Source: Aquiluna sp. KACHI24
Lineage (GTDB): Bacteria; Actinomycetota; Actinomycetes; Actinomycetales; Microbacteriaceae
Direction: 5' to 3'
NCBI RefSeq assembly: GCF_025997915.1
Contig: NZ_AP026677.1
Coordinates: forward strand, 434,001 to 498,000
DNA length: 64,000 nt
Positions 50,524-60,613 of this stretch are shown in pieces. The notes under the pieces are model-generated. The model was not told the origin of the DNA. It ran no database searches and saw only the letters and a program-made list of their open reading frames with translations. Made by a program: the position numbers and the translations under genes. How positions within the stretch are numbered: position 1 is the first letter of the stretch; every line of letters starts with the position of its first letter.

Positions 50524-52188
50524 ATGGCCGAGAGCTCTGGAATCCCAAGACACATTTTCGTAACTGGTGGCGTTGCGTCATCCCTAGGTAAGGGCCTGAC
50601 CGCCGCTTCACTGGGAAATCTCCTTAGAGCGCGCGGACTCAAAGTCGTGATGCAAAAGCTCGACCCATACCTAAACGTTGATCCCGGAACCATGAACCCG
50701 TTTCAGCACGGAGAGGTTTTTGTCACCGAAGATGGTGCTGAGACCGACCTAGATATTGGTCACTACGAGCGCTTTTTGGACATCAACCTGAATGCTGCTG
50801 CCAACGTCACGACCGGTCAGGCGTACTCAGCCGTCATCGCTAAGGAGCGCCGGGGCGAGTACCTGGGCGACACCGTGCAGGTCATTCCGCACATTACAGA
50901 CGAACTCAAGCGCCGCATGCGTTTGCAGGCAACCATGGTTCCGGCTCCGGACGTGATTATCACCGAGATCGGTGGCACCGTTGGAGACATTGAGTCGCAG
51001 CCATTTATGGAAGCCGCTCGACAGGTGAGAAGAGACATTGGCAGAGACAATGTGTTTTTTGTGCACGTGACCCTAGTGCCTTACCTAAAGCCATCTGGCG
51101 AACTAAAGACCAAGCCAACCCAGCACTCAGTTGCCATGTTGCGATCGCTCGGTATTCAGCCAGATGCCATTGTGTGCAGATCTGATCGAGAGCTACCAGA
51201 GGGTATTAAGAACAAGATCGCCCTGATGTGCGATGTTGACCGCGAGGCAGTAGTCACTGCGGCGGACGCAGCCTCAATCTATGACATTCCAAAGGTTCTG
51301 CACTCCGAGGGGCTAGACAGCTACATCATCAGATCGCTAAAGCTTGACGCAAGCGATGTCGACTGGAGTGGTTGGACCCCTGTCCTGAATGCCGTGCACG
51401 ACCCCAAGCACGAGCTCACTATAGGACTTGTGGGTAAGTACATAGATCTTCCCGATGCCTATCTATCCGTGACCGAAGCTCTCAGGGCCGGCGGCTTTGC
51501 GGAGTCAGCCAAGGTAAACATCCGCTGGATCAAGTCCGATGATTGCGAAAGCGAGGAAGGCGCAGCCAAGAACCTTTCAGACCTTGACGCCATCTGTGTT
51601 CCAGGCGGCTTCGGAATCCGAGGTATTGAGGGCAAACTCGGGGCATTGAAATTCGCCCGCGAACAGCAAATCCCAACCTTGGGACTCTGCCTTGGACTGC
51701 AGTGCATGGTTATTGAGCACGCTAGAAACAAGGCTGGCATCGCCGGGGCAACCTCGAGCGAGTTTGAGCCAAGCGCTCAGAACGCTGTAATTGCAACCAT
51801 GGCAGAACAGGTCGATGTTCTTGCTGGTGGAGATCTTGGTGGCACCATGCGTCTTGGTAGCTACGAGGCGAAGCTCGCCGCGGGCAGCATTGTTGCGGAG
51901 GTCTATGGGTCAACTACCTCCCACGAGAGACACCGCCACCGCTACGAGGTAAACAACCGCTTCCGCGATCAGATTGCTGAAAGCGGCCTAGTGTTCTCGG
52001 GAACGAGTCCAGATGGGCAGTTGGTTGAGTATGTGGAACTTCCTCGTGAGGTTCACCCTTACTACGTAGGAACCCAGGCCCACCCTGAATTCAAGTCTCG
52101 ACCGACCAAGGCTCACCCACTGTTTCACGGTCTAATCAAGGCCGCCTTGGAGCGTCAGCGCCAGCAGCGGCTATTCAACGAGAACTAA
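50524..52188 (+). CDS. pyrG: CTP synthase
   Basis: Glutamine-dependent conversion of UTP to CTP, 554 residues. The N-terminal synthase domain starts [19 protein letters not shown] (about residues 10-28), and the C-terminal class I amidotransferase has its cysteine in [11 protein letters not shown] (about 387-397) and His-Glu in GTQAHPEF. Normal length. In M. tuberculosis mctB lies between recN and pyrG; here pyrG follows recN after 54 bases. Confidence 0.98.
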   Translation: MAESSGIPRHIFVTGGVASSLGKGLTAASLGNLLRARGLKVVMQKLDPYLNVDPGTMNPFQHGEVFVTEDGAETDLDIGHYERFLDINLNAAANVTTGQAYSAVIAKERRGEYLGDTVQVIPHITDELKRRMRLQATMVPAPDVIITEIGGTVGDIESQPFMEAARQVRRDIGRDNVFFVHVTLVPYLKPSGELKTKPTQHSVAMLRSLGIQPDAIVCRSDRELPEGIKNKIALMCDVDREAVVTAADAASIYDIPKVLHSEGLDSYIIRSLKLDASDVDWSGWTPVLNAVHDPKHELTIGLVGKYIDLPDAYLSVTEALRAGGFAESAKVNIRWIKSDDCESEEGAAKNLSDLDAICVPGGFGIRGIEGKLGALKFAREQQIPTLGLCLGLQCMVIEHARNKAGIAGATSSEFEPSAQNAVIATMAEQVDVLAGGDLGGTMRLGSYEAKLAAGSIVAEVYGSTTSHERHRHRYEVNNRFRDQIAESGLVFSGTSPDGQLVEYVELPREVHPYYVGTQAHPEFKSRPTKAHPLFHGLIKAALERQRQQRLFNEN

Positions 52189-53085
52189 ATGTCTAAGCCG
52201 CTTGAGAGCTATCTGCGGCATCTGACGATTGAGCGCGGGTTGAGTGCAAACACCCTTTCCGCCTACGGTAAAGACCTTTCCGGTTACCTAGATTTTCTCG
52301 AGCAAGAAGGCGTCGATCTCATGGACGCGAGATCTGAACACATCGAGGGCTATCAGTTGGCGCTGATTGACAGCGGGTTGATTGCTTCTTCGAGAGCGAG
52401 AGCTCTCGCGGCGATTCGTGGACTCCACCGATTTTTGGCCCTCGAAGGTATTCGAAGTGATGATCCCACAAAAAAAGTCAGGCCTCCCAAGCTTCCGATC
52501 AGGCTTCCAAAGGCGCTCCACCTATCTCAGGTAGAGAAGCTCTTGGAGGCCAGTGGGCCAGAGCCTGGAGTGGATAGCCCAGACCTGATCAGAATCAGAA
52601 ACCGCGCGATTGTCGAGCTTCTTTATTCAAGCGGCGCTCGCGTCAGTGAAATCGCGGCGCTGGACTTGGATGAAGTAGACCACTCAGGCTTCATCCGGGT
52701 CCGCGGTAAGGGATCAAAGGAGCGACTGGTGCCCGTTGGTAGCTTTGCTCGGAGGGCGCTCGAGGAATATCTGGTTCGTGTGCGACCGGGATTAGTGAAA
52801 GCTGCCACTCCAGCATTGTTTCTCAACCAGCGCGGTGGGCGACTATCTAGGCAGTCCATTTGGGAAATCATTAGAGCGTGCGGCGAAGCGGTCGGAATTG
52901 AACTTTCGCCCCACACGCTGCGCCACTGTTTTGCAACTCATTTGATAGAGGGCGGTGCAGACGTCAGGGTTGTCCAAGAGCTTCTAGGGCACTCGTCGGT
53001 GGCCACAACTCAGATCTATACCAAGATCACAATCGATACCTTGAGAGAGGTTTATCAGTCGGCTCACCCGCGTGCTCGGCGGTAG
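52189..53085 (+). CDS. xerD: Tyrosine recombinase XerD
   Basis: Resolves chromosome dimers at dif, working with FtsK, whose gene is also in this window. The 298 residues have a SAM-like N-terminal core-binding domain (about 5-90) and a catalytic domain with Arg in SSGARVSEIA (about 146-155), HTLRHCFATHL (about 242-252), GHSS and the nucleophile tyrosine in IYTKI (about 279). ATG directly follows the pyrG stop. XerD rather than XerC is inferred from the neighbourhood (pyrG-xerD-parA-scpA). Confidence 0.93.
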   Translation: MSKPLESYLRHLTIERGLSANTLSAYGKDLSGYLDFLEQEGVDLMDARSEHIEGYQLALIDSGLIASSRARALAAIRGLHRFLALEGIRSDDPTKKVRPPKLPIRLPKALHLSQVEKLLEASGPEPGVDSPDLIRIRNRAIVELLYSSGARVSEIAALDLDEVDHSGFIRVRGKGSKERLVPVGSFARRALEEYLVRVRPGLVKAATPALFLNQRGGRLSRQSIWEIIRACGEAVGIELSPHTLRHCFATHLIEGGADVRVVQELLGHSSVATTQIYTKITIDTLREVYQSAHPRARR

Positions 53086-53088
53086 GCT
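53083..53088 (+). promoter_or_regulatory. Possible -10 box of parA-scpAB
   Basis: TAGGCT begins on the xerD stop codon, 26 bases before the parA GTG. It would give a leader of about 20 bases holding GGAGG. Confidence 0.4.
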
Positions 53089-53114
53089 ATTTGCACAAGT
53101 AGTTGGAGGCACAA

Positions 53115-53939
53115 GTGAATCTCTCTGGTAAGGAGTTTCCGATCCCGGCGAAGCTGAAGTCCCACGGACCGGCTCGCATTATTGCAATGTGCAACCAAAA
53201 GGGTGGCGTTGGAAAGACCACAACCACCATCAACCTGGCCGCCTCTTTAGCCGAGTACGGCAGAAAAGTTCTTGTTGTTGATTTCGATCCACAGGGTGCA
53301 CTCTCGGTCAACTTGGCAGCGGACTACCAAGATGCACCAACTATTTATGACCTGATGATGAATGCGTCGATGGATCCTCACGTTGCGATTCAGCAGACTG
53401 AAGTTGAGAACCTCGACATCATTCCGGCAAACATTGACCTGTCTGCCGCAGAGATGAACCTTGTAACCGAGATGGGTCGCGAGCGTGTTCTCGAGGGCAT
53501 TTTGCACAAGGTAAAAGATGAGTACGACGTTATTTTCGTGGACTGCCAGCCATCACTGGGACTTCTCACAGTCAATGCGTTGACAGCCGCCCACGGCGTA
53601 CTGATTCCGATGGCAACCGAGTTCTTTGCACTTCGTGGCGTCGCGCTGCTAATTCAGACCATTGACAAGGTCAAGGCCAGGACCAACCCGACCCTCACGC
53701 TTGATGGTCTGATTCCGACCATGCATGATTCCCGCACCCTGCACTCTCGCGAGGTACTGGAGCGTTTGCAGGAAGCCTTCCCCGGTATGGTGTTTGAGAC
53801 TGCAATCGGTCGCACTGTGAAGTTCCCTGATGCCACCGTGGCACGAAAGCCAATTACTCAGTTTGCCCCGAGTTCAGAGGCCGCTGAGGCCTATCGCAGG
53901 GTTGCCAGAGAGCTAGTCAAACGTGGCAGTGCAGCTTGA
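53115..53939 (+). CDS. ParA-family ATPase
   Basis: 274-residue Walker-type partition ATPase. The deviant Walker A is CNQKGGVGKTTTTINLA (about residues 26-42), Walker A' is VVDFDPQGALSVNL and the B motif YDVIFVDCQPSLGLL. GTG 53115 with GGAGG at 53105-53109 is preferred to TTG 53103. No parB is adjacent, so this is the orphan ParA that actinobacteria carry with scpAB (Rv1708 position), not the oriC-linked ParA of parAB. Confidence 0.93.
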   Translation: MNLSGKEFPIPAKLKSHGPARIIAMCNQKGGVGKTTTTINLAASLAEYGRKVLVVDFDPQGALSVNLAADYQDAPTIYDLMMNASMDPHVAIQQTEVENLDIIPANIDLSAAEMNLVTEMGRERVLEGILHKVKDEYDVIFVDCQPSLGLLTVNALTAAHGVLIPMATEFFALRGVALLIQTIDKVKARTNPTLTLDGLIPTMHDSRTLHSREVLERLQEAFPGMVFETAIGRTVKFPDATVARKPITQFAPSSEAAEAYRRVARELVKRGSAA

Positions 53940-54726
53940 GTCTGAAATAGATTTTCGGCTCACCCTCGACAACTTTGATGGCCCGTTTGATCTTCTTCTG
54001 CGTCTCATCGGCAAGCATGAGCTAGACATCACTCAGGTATCACTCTCTCGGGTCACAGACGAGTTCCTTACCTACGTGAAGCAGCTTGATGAGCACGCAG
54101 AAATCGAGAGCGCCAGCGAGTTTTTGGTCGTAGCAGCCACCTTGCTAGACCTGAAGATAGCTAGCTTGCTTCCGGCCGGCGAGGTTGTTGACGCTGAGGA
54201 TGTTGCACTTTTGGAGGCAAGGGACTTACTTTTTGCAAGGTTGCTTCAATATCGGGCGTTCAAGGAAATCGCAGCTTGGTTTAGTTCCAGTCTCGATCGC
54301 GAGTCGGGTCGATTGCCAAGATCGGTTCGACTCGAAGAGCGCTTCCGTGAGCTTCGTCCAGAACTGCGTTGGGAGCTGAGCGTTCAGGAGTTCTCTCAGT
54401 TAGCTCAGATGGCATTCGCCCCGAAAGAAATCCCTGGGGTTGGACTTACTCACCTACATGCCCCAAGGGTAAGCATCCGAGAGCAGGCGGGCTTGATGGT
54501 CGAGCGACTGAGGCAACGAAGCTCGATGACCTTTCGTGAATTGATTGCCGATGCCAAGGATCGCTCTGAACTGGTTGCAAGGTTCTTGGGGCTTCTCGAG
54601 CTGTATCGACTTGGGGCGGTCGGCTTTAGGCAGTCGGACCCTTTCGCCGATTTTTCGGTGGTGTGGGAGGATAGGGCTTTTGATGAGGCCAAATTGAACC
54701 AGTTGGGAGCGGAATATGACGACTGA
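53923..54726 (+). CDS. scpA: Segregation and condensation protein A
   Basis: Kleisin of the SMC-ScpAB condensin, 267 residues. The N-terminal block FRLTLDNFDGPFDLLLRLIGKHELDITQVSL and the middle YVKQLDEHAEIESASEFLVVAATLLDLKI (in two parts) are typical; the C-terminal winged helix is near 185-250. Start GTG 53923 or GTG 53929, both within the end of parA; neither has a clear ribosome binding site. It overlaps scpB by 11 bases. Confidence 0.94.
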   Translation: MAVQLESEIDFRLTLDNFDGPFDLLLRLIGKHELDITQVSLSRVTDEFLTYVKQLDEHAEIESASEFLVVAATLLDLKIASLLPAGEVVDAEDVALLEARDLLFARLLQYRAFKEIAAWFSSSLDRESGRLPRSVRLEERFRELRPELRWELSVQEFSQLAQMAFAPKEIPGVGLTHLHAPRVSIREQAGLMVERLRQRSSMTFRELIADAKDRSELVARFLGLLELYRLGAVGFRQSDPFADFSVVWEDRAFDEAKLNQLGAEYDD

Positions 54727-55264
54727 TTTTCAGCTTCGTGCTGCTCTAGAGGCAATCCTGACGGTTGCTGAAACCCCGCTGAATCTAGTTACTCTCGCCG
54801 GTGCGCTTGAGGTACCGCTCAACGATGTAAAGCGAGAGCTTGAAGCCTTACGCGAAGATTACGACTCAGCCAACGAAGGCGTCGGTCGCGGGTTTGAACT
54901 CCGCGAGGTTGGTGGTGGATACCGGCTATACGTGAGACCCAACCACGATTGGGCGGTGAAGCAACTGGTGGCCAATGAGAATCCTGCCAAGTTGTCTCAG
55001 GCCGCACTCGAGACGCTGGCCGTAATTGCTTACCGGCAGCCAATTTCTAGAGGTCAGGTTTCATCAATTCGCGGCGTAAACGTTGACTCCGTAGTGCGTA
55101 CTTTGCTCTCTCGAGGTCTAATCACAGAGCTATTCGTAGATGCCGAGACCGGCGCCGCGATGTTTGGAACCACCGAATTGCTTCTTGAGGTGCTGGGAAT
55201 CAACAGCCTGGATGAACTGCCTCAAATTAGCCCCTACCTACCCGGACAGGATGACATTGACTGA
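54716..55264 (+). CDS. scpB: Segregation and condensation protein B
   Basis: 182-residue partner of ScpA with two winged-helix domains. LRAALEAILTVAETPLNLVTLA opens the first, and LSQAALETLAVIAYRQPIS and GVNVDSVVRTLLSRGLI mark the second. ATG 54716 lies inside scpA; the stop lies inside the start of rluB. Normal length. Confidence 0.95.
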   Translation: MTTDFQLRAALEAILTVAETPLNLVTLAGALEVPLNDVKRELEALREDYDSANEGVGRGFELREVGGGYRLYVRPNHDWAVKQLVANENPAKLSQAALETLAVIAYRQPISRGQVSSIRGVNVDSVVRTLLSRGLITELFVDAETGAAMFGTTELLLEVLGINSLDELPQISPYLPGQDDID

Positions 55265-56012
55265 TCAAGAAGGCATCAGGCTCCAAAAGGTGCTGGCCAG
55301 CGCAGGAGTTGCCTCCCGAAGAGTTTGCGAAGAGCTGATTGTGCAGGGCCGCGTTCGAGTAAATGGCAAAGTCGTCCGCGAGCTAGGTTCAAGAATTCAC
55401 CCTGAAACTGACCAGGTTCAGGTAGACGGACGTCCAGTTCAGCTCGATCCAGATCGGGTTTACTTTGCATTCCACAAGCCAAAAGGCGTGGTTTCCACCA
55501 TGTCGGATGAAAATGGAAGAAGATGCCTAGCCGACTACTTCGTGGGTCTGGATCGAGTCTTCAATGTCGGGCGATTGGACTCTGAGACCACCGGAATTTT
55601 ACTTATGACAAACGATGGTGATTTGGCCAATCAACTAGCGCACCCAAGCTATGAGGTTGAAAAGCTCTACGTGGCAAAAGTGAGAGGCAAGATCACCAGA
55701 GTCGAGATTCAGCGACTGCTCGATGGTGTGAAGCTGGAGGATGGATTCCAGAAAGCTGACAAGGCCAGAGTGCTTGATCAGAACGAGCAGAGTTCACTCG
55801 TTGAAGTGGTTCTTCACAGCGGAAAAAACCGCATTGTTAGACGCATGTTCGAGGCCGTTGGTTTCCCGGTTCTCGAACTCACCAGAAAGAGCTTCGGTCC
55901 TCTTAGGCTCGGAAATCTCAAGCCTGGCCAGTTCCGTGAGTTGGGTAGACTCGAGGTGTCGTCTTTGATGGAGGCGGCGCAGGCGGGATCCCGCAAAGAA
56001 AGAGGGCGCTAA
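55251..56012 (+). CDS. rluB: 23S rRNA pseudouridine synthase B
   Basis: 253 residues: an S4 domain (about 5-65; IRLQKVLASAGVASRRVCEELI) and a RsuA-type catalytic domain with the aspartate in GRLDSETTGILLMTNDG (about 107-123). By family it modifies U2605 of 23S rRNA. ATG 55251 or TTG 55257 could start it, overlapping scpB by 14 or 8 bases. The far upstream open frame runs through scpB in another frame and is not used. Confidence 0.92.
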   Translation: MTLTDQEGIRLQKVLASAGVASRRVCEELIVQGRVRVNGKVVRELGSRIHPETDQVQVDGRPVQLDPDRVYFAFHKPKGVVSTMSDENGRRCLADYFVGLDRVFNVGRLDSETTGILLMTNDGDLANQLAHPSYEVEKLYVAKVRGKITRVEIQRLLDGVKLEDGFQKADKARVLDQNEQSSLVEVVLHSGKNRIVRRMFEAVGFPVLELTRKSFGPLRLGNLKPGQFRELGRLEVSSLMEAAQAGSRKERGR

Positions 56013-56374
56013 TGGCTGTTAGGGCAATTCGCGGAGCAATCCAACTTGATAGAGATGATCGCGAACACCTGCTGCGATCTACTGCCGAACTTGTCACCAA
56101 GGTGCTTCACGAGAACAACCTTTCAACAGCCGAGCTGATCTCGATTTGGTTTACCGCAACCCCAGATGTCACATCAGAGTTTCCTGCGCTAGCCGCGCGC
56201 GAGCTAGGTTTGGGCGATGTACCGCTGATGTGCAGCGTTGAAATGGATGTCCAAGGCGCAATGCCAAGAGTGATTCGTCTGATGATGCACGTGGACACCA
56301 AGCTGTCTCGTTCTGAAATCAAACACATTTACCTTCGTGGTGCGGCAAACCTCAGGACTGATCTGGCACAGTAA
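56012..56374 (+). CDS. aroH: Chorismate mutase, AroH type
   Basis: 120-residue trimeric-type mutase that turns chorismate into prephenate. Like B. subtilis AroH it has VRAIRGAIQLDRDD at the N-terminus, LISIWFTATPDVTSEFPALAAR and the CSVEMDVQGAMPRVIR active-site stretch (about 75-92). This class is less common than the AroQ type in actinobacteria, but the scpB-rluB-aroH-tyrA order is seen in Microbacteriaceae. One-base overlaps with rluB and tyrA join it to the operon. Confidence 0.93.
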   Translation: MAVRAIRGAIQLDRDDREHLLRSTAELVTKVLHENNLSTAELISIWFTATPDVTSEFPALAARELGLGDVPLMCSVEMDVQGAMPRVIRLMMHVDTKLSRSEIKHIYLRGAANLRTDLAQ

Positions 56375-57429
56375 TGCCGAACATCAAGATTGTCGGAACC
56401 GGGTTATTGGGAACCAGCCTAGGCCTTGCGCTCTCGCGCCAGGGGATCACACCGCAGTTAGCCGACCAGTCCAAGTCTGCGCTGAGGCTTGCTGTTGAAT
56501 ATGGTGCAGGGGAGATGACTGGACCTGAGCCAGATTTGGTGGTCGTCTGCGTTCCACCGGATGCCACAGCCGACGTAGTGATTCGTCAACTCCAAGATCA
56601 CCCAAGTGCCGTTGTGACAGATGTCGCAAGCGTCAAGGTTGAGATTGCCCACCAGGTCAGTGAATCCGGGTTGGGTGATCGCTACGTAGGATCTCACCCC
56701 ATGGCAGGTAGAGAAAAAGGTGGACCAGCCGCCGCGCGAGCGGACCTCTTCTTTGCGCGTCCATGGGTGATCACTCCGCATGCCGGCAACACCAATGATG
56801 CAATTGAGTTGATCAGGGATGTTGCGCTTAGAGTTGGTGCCTTGCCGGTTCAGCTGGCTTCGGCAGACCATGACAAAGCGGTAGCTTTGGTGTCTCACCT
56901 GCCACAGCTCGTGGCGTCGGCGCTCGCCAGCCAATTGAATGCCGGCACAGAGGACGAACTGTCCCTGAGCGGTCAGGGATTAAGAGACACCGCTCGAATT
57001 GCAGCAAGTGATCCGGAGCTATGGGTGCAGATTATTTCCCAGAATTCCAAGGCGCTGTTGCCACTTATCAGTGGAATGCGGGCGGAGCTTGAGGCGCTGG
57101 AGACGGCCCTTTCAGATATCGCAGCCCCTGGCTCACTAGCCAAGGTGCACTCGTTGTTGACCCGAGGAAACGCAGGAATTGCCAAGATTCCAGGCAAGCA
57201 TGGTGGAAAGTTTGCCGATTACTCGCAGCTAACCGTGATGATTGACGACTCACCTGGTTCACTTGCAACACTGTTCACCTTTATCGGAGACATCGGGGTA
57301 AACATCGAAGACTTCAAGCTAGAGCACTCTCCTGGAGCTCCGATTGGTCTGGTAGAGCTGCAGGTTTTGCCTGACGTGTCGCAGCGCCTTTCCGAGGAGC
57401 TCGAGAAAAACGGCTGGCGGTTGGTCTAA
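56374..57429 (+). CDS. tyrA: Prephenate dehydrogenase
   Basis: NAD(P)-dependent step to hydroxyphenylpyruvate for tyrosine, 351 residues. The Rossmann motif is IVGTGLLGTSLGLALS (about 5-20), GSHPMAGREKGGPAAA (about 108-123) is the catalytic block, and a C-terminal ACT domain (about 285-350; VMIDDSPGSLATLFTFIGD) suggests feedback control by tyrosine. It directly follows the mutase that makes its substrate and overlaps cmk by one base. Confidence 0.95.
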   Translation: MPNIKIVGTGLLGTSLGLALSRQGITPQLADQSKSALRLAVEYGAGEMTGPEPDLVVVCVPPDATADVVIRQLQDHPSAVVTDVASVKVEIAHQVSESGLGDRYVGSHPMAGREKGGPAAARADLFFARPWVITPHAGNTNDAIELIRDVALRVGALPVQLASADHDKAVALVSHLPQLVASALASQLNAGTEDELSLSGQGLRDTARIAASDPELWVQIISQNSKALLPLISGMRAELEALETALSDIAAPGSLAKVHSLLTRGNAGIAKIPGKHGGKFADYSQLTVMIDDSPGSLATLFTFIGDIGVNIEDFKLEHSPGAPIGLVELQVLPDVSQRLSEELEKNGWRLV

Positions 57430-58046
57430 TGTCCGAGTTTGTGGTTGCTATTGATGGACCCGCGGGCTCTGGGAAGTCCAGTGTTTCGAAGGCGGTGGCA
57501 AAACGACTGAACTTCGGATATCTAGATACCGGCGCAGGCTATCGTGCCTATGCACTCTGGGCCAACGATAACCCTGACAGCTCCAACTTCCCCTATTCGA
57601 TCAGCACAGACCCGGATGCTGTCACCGTGCTGGTTGATGGGGTGGATGTTAGCGATCGCATTCGAACCGAACAGGCTGCTGCCCTCGTGAGTGAATACGC
57701 GCAGCGTCCAGCGGTCCGCGAGCTGCAGAAGCGTGATGCTCGCCAGCGAATGGCCGACTGCGAGGCCGCAGGGATCGTCGTTGAAGGAAGAGACATAACC
57801 ACGGTCGTGGCTCCGGATGCTCAGGTGAGGATATTGCTGACCGCATCAGAGGAAGTCAGGCTCAGACGACGTGGCCTAGAAGGCACTGAGTCAGCTGAGA
57901 ATTTAGTGTCTCGAGACCAAAAAGACAGTAAAGTGGCAAGGTTCCTAGACGCCGCCGAGGGCGTAACGGTGATCGACACCTCCGACATGGATTTTGAACA
58001 AAGTGTTCAGGCCGTTTTGGCCGAAATTGCAAGGATTAGAAATTGA
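57429..58046 (+). CDS. cmk: Cytidylate kinase
   Basis: Phosphorylates CMP/dCMP, 205 residues. The P-loop is [17 protein letters not shown] (about residues 8-24); [11 protein letters not shown] and [15 protein letters not shown] are family blocks. It is slightly shorter than the usual 220-230 residues but has all motifs. It overlaps tyrA by one base and der by 4. Confidence 0.95.
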   Translation: MSEFVVAIDGPAGSGKSSVSKAVAKRLNFGYLDTGAGYRAYALWANDNPDSSNFPYSISTDPDAVTVLVDGVDVSDRIRTEQAAALVSEYAQRPAVRELQKRDARQRMADCEAAGIVVEGRDITTVVAPDAQVRILLTASEEVRLRRRGLEGTESAENLVSRDQKDSKVARFLDAAEGVTVIDTSDMDFEQSVQAVLAEIARIRN

Positions 58047-59503
58047 GTGAAGAGTTTGAGCCTGAGCTGGATATTGCCAAAGCCGAGGTGCTGAAGGCGG
58101 AGCTTGAGGACTATGACCTAGATGAAGAGGACCTAGCTCTTCTAGGAATCCAGCTTGATGAGGAAGAGCTATCGGAGTATCGACCTGCGCCTCCGGTGCT
58201 GGCCATTGTCGGAAGACCAAACGTTGGCAAGTCGGCGTTGGTCAATCGAATTCTTGGTCGTCGTGAAGCGGTCGTTGAAGATCGCCCCGGCATTACTCGT
58301 GACCGTGTTTCATACAAGGCAGAGTGGAACGGTAGGCCACTGACACTAGTCGACACTGGCGGCTGGGAGCATGATGCCACCGGTATCGATGCCTCCGTGG
58401 CCGAGCAGGCAGAGATTGCGGTAGATCTCTCCGATGCAGTGCTTTTTGTGGTCGATGCACTAGTTGGTGCAACCGCTTCGGACGAGCGAGTGGTCAAGAT
58501 GCTGCGTGGCACCGGAAGACCTGTTTTCTTGGTAGCAAACAAGATCGATGACTCTCACCTGGATTCTGAAGCCGCCGCGCTTTGGTCATTGGGACTCGGC
58601 GAGCCCCATCCGGTCTCAGCCTTGCACGGTAGGGGAGTGGCGGACCTTTTGGATGCCGTCATGAAGGTGCTTCCGGAAAAGAGTGCGGTTGCGGCGGACG
58701 AGTACCGCGGTCCTCGAAAAGTGGCACTAATCGGCCGACCTAACGTTGGTAAATCATCTCTTTTGAACAAAGCGACCGGCACGAACCGTGCGGTCGTGAA
58801 TGACCTCGCTGGCACCACTCGTGACCCGATCGATGAGCAGGTTGAGATTGCCGGCAAGATTTGGCGATTTGTCGACACCGCAGGTATCAGACGTCGGCTA
58901 CATAGACAGCAGGGTGTTGATTTCTACGCATCGCTAAGAACTGCTGCCGCTTTGGAGCGCGCCGAGGTTGCCGTAGTGCTATTTGATGTGACCGAACCGA
59001 TTAGCGAGGCCGATGTTCGAATCGTGCAGCTCGCACTCGACTCTGGTCGCGCACTTGTGCTTGCTTTCAACAAGTGGGATCTACTCGACGAAGATCGTCG
59101 CAATTACCTCGAAAAAGAGATCGAACGCGACCTCGCCCACGTTGACTGGGCCCCGCGGGTGAACATCTCCGCCTCTACCGGAAGACATTTGGAGAAGTTG
59201 GTCCCTGCTTTGGAGCTTGCTTTAGAGAGCTGGGACAAGCGCATCCCAACCGGGAAGCTCAATGCTTTCCTGCAGCAGCTTCAGGCGGAGAACCCGCACC
59301 CAATTCGCGGTGGCAAACAGCCGAGAATCCTGTTTGGAACCCAGGCCGCATCTCGTCCACCAAAGTTTGTGTTGTTTTCAACCGGCTTCTTGGAGGCCGG
59401 CTACCGCCGCTACATCACTAGGCGACTGCGCGAGGACTTTGGTTTTGAGGGGTCGCCGATTGAGATCGGTGTGCGCGTAAGGGAGAAGAGAAAGCGCCGC
59501 TAA
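58043..59503 (+). CDS. der: Ribosome-associated GTPase Der
   Basis: 50S assembly GTPase with two G domains, 486 residues. First G1 [14 protein letters not shown] (about residues 55-68), second G1 [14 protein letters not shown] (about 230-243), each with DTxG and NKxD motifs, then a KH-like domain (about 375-480). An acidic N-terminal extension of about 50 residues precedes the first domain, as in other actinobacteria. TTG start inside the cmk end. One-base overlap with ldh. Confidence 0.96.
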   Translation: MSEEFEPELDIAKAEVLKAELEDYDLDEEDLALLGIQLDEEELSEYRPAPPVLAIVGRPNVGKSALVNRILGRREAVVEDRPGITRDRVSYKAEWNGRPLTLVDTGGWEHDATGIDASVAEQAEIAVDLSDAVLFVVDALVGATASDERVVKMLRGTGRPVFLVANKIDDSHLDSEAAALWSLGLGEPHPVSALHGRGVADLLDAVMKVLPEKSAVAADEYRGPRKVALIGRPNVGKSSLLNKATGTNRAVVNDLAGTTRDPIDEQVEIAGKIWRFVDTAGIRRRLHRQQGVDFYASLRTAAALERAEVAVVLFDVTEPISEADVRIVQLALDSGRALVLAFNKWDLLDEDRRNYLEKEIERDLAHVDWAPRVNISASTGRHLEKLVPALELALESWDKRIPTGKLNAFLQQLQAENPHPIRGGKQPRILFGTQAASRPPKFVLFSTGFLEAGYRRYITRRLREDFGFEGSPIEIGVRVREKRKRR

Positions 59504-60441
59504 TGGCAAAGATTTCTGTTGTAGGAGCGGGTGCAGTTGGAGCGTCCACCGCTTATGCGCTCATGATTCAAGGCATTGCCCGTGAGGTGGTGCTCTATGA
59601 CATCGATCATGCCAAGGCCCGAGCCGAGGTACTGGATCTTGCCCATGGTTCACCGTTCACGCCCGCTACTGAGCTAAGCGGCGGCTCGGACATCTCTCAA
59701 ACCGCCGGTAGCGACTTGGTCATCATCACTGCCGGGGCCAAGCAGAAACCAGGTCAGTCAAGACTTGACCTAGCAGGGGTCAACGTTTCGATTCTCAATT
59801 CCCTAATCCCTGACCTGCTTGTCAACTCTCCCGACGCTATTTTGATGCTGGTCACCAATCCCTGTGACGTTCTGGCGGTTGTGGCTCAGAGGATCTCCGG
59901 ACTTCCCTCAAGCCGAGTTTTCTCCTCGGGTACGGTGCTAGACACATCCAGATTGCGCTGGATGCTTTCGAAGCGATTGGGTGTTGCCGCGAGCTCGGTG
60001 CACGCCTACATCCTGGGAGAGCACGGAGATAGCGAATTCTCTCTTTGGTCTCAGACCAGAATCGGAGCAATTCCGCTCTCAAATTGGGACCTCGGAAATG
60101 GCAAGGCGCTATCTGAGGAAGAGCTGGGGAACATCGCATTTGAGGTGAAGAACGCGGCTTACCAAGTCATTGAGGGTAAGGGCGCCACCAACTACGCAAT
60201 TGGATTGTCAGCGGCCCGCATCGCCTCAGCCATCCTTGGTGATGAAAACGCGGTGCTGACAGTGAGCTCAGTTTTATCCGACTACATGGGCATTTCCGGC
60301 GTCGCACTCTCGGTGCCTTCAATCGTCAATCGCTCAGGTGTCTCCCGCGTCCTCGAGTTCCCAATGTCGGTGCAAGAGCGTGAGAAATTTGAGAAATCGG
60401 CCGCTGCGGTGGCGAACTCGCTATCCAGTCTTGGGTTTTAG
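59503..60441 (+). CDS. ldh: L-lactate dehydrogenase
   Basis: 312 residues. The Rossmann motif is VVGAGAVGASTAYAL (about 5-19), NAD-loop block AGAKQKPGQSRLDL (about 86-99; the Gln-Lys-Pro-Gly-Gln type means lactate, not malate), and the catalytic histidine is in GEHGDSEF (about 171-178). The loop glutamine favours lactate as substrate over malate. It is cotranscribed with der; why fermentation capacity is coupled to ribosome assembly is not clear. Confidence 0.93.
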   Translation: MAKISVVGAGAVGASTAYALMIQGIAREVVLYDIDHAKARAEVLDLAHGSPFTPATELSGGSDISQTAGSDLVIITAGAKQKPGQSRLDLAGVNVSILNSLIPDLLVNSPDAILMLVTNPCDVLAVVAQRISGLPSSRVFSSGTVLDTSRLRWMLSKRLGVAASSVHAYILGEHGDSEFSLWSQTRIGAIPLSNWDLGNGKALSEEELGNIAFEVKNAAYQVIEGKGATNYAIGLSAARIASAILGDENAVLTVSSVLSDYMGISGVALSVPSIVNRSGVSRVLEFPMSVQEREKFEKSAAAVANSLSSLGF

Positions 60442-60493
60442 CTAGTTCCCAGCCGCGGGAGTGAATAGACTTCTGGGGTTATCTGTCGGATAA

Positions 60494-60567
60494 CGGGCTG
60501 TAGCGCAGCTTGGTAGCGCACTTGTCTGGGGGACAAGGGGTCGTCGGTTCAAATCCGGCCAGCCCGA
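60494..60567 (+). tRNA. tRNA-Pro (anticodon GGG)
   Basis: A complete 74-base cloverleaf: acceptor CGGGCTG/CAGCCCG, D stem GCGC/GCGC, anticodon stem CTTGT/ACAAG with loop CTGGGGG (anticodon GGG), T stem GTCGG/CCGGC with loop TTCAAAT, discriminator A. The 3' CCA is not encoded (ACAG follows). TAGACT at 60466-60471 is a possible -10 box. Confidence 0.96.
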
Positions 60568-60613
60568 CAGATCTGCTATCGGAGCCCCGAGGCGCGTTCT
60601 GAAAGGAAAAGCT

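Noticed and set aside
55140-55250. A 37-codon extension of RluB
   Set aside because: It overlaps scpB in another frame, is Pro/Cys-rich and unlike any RluB; the S4 domain starts after 55251.
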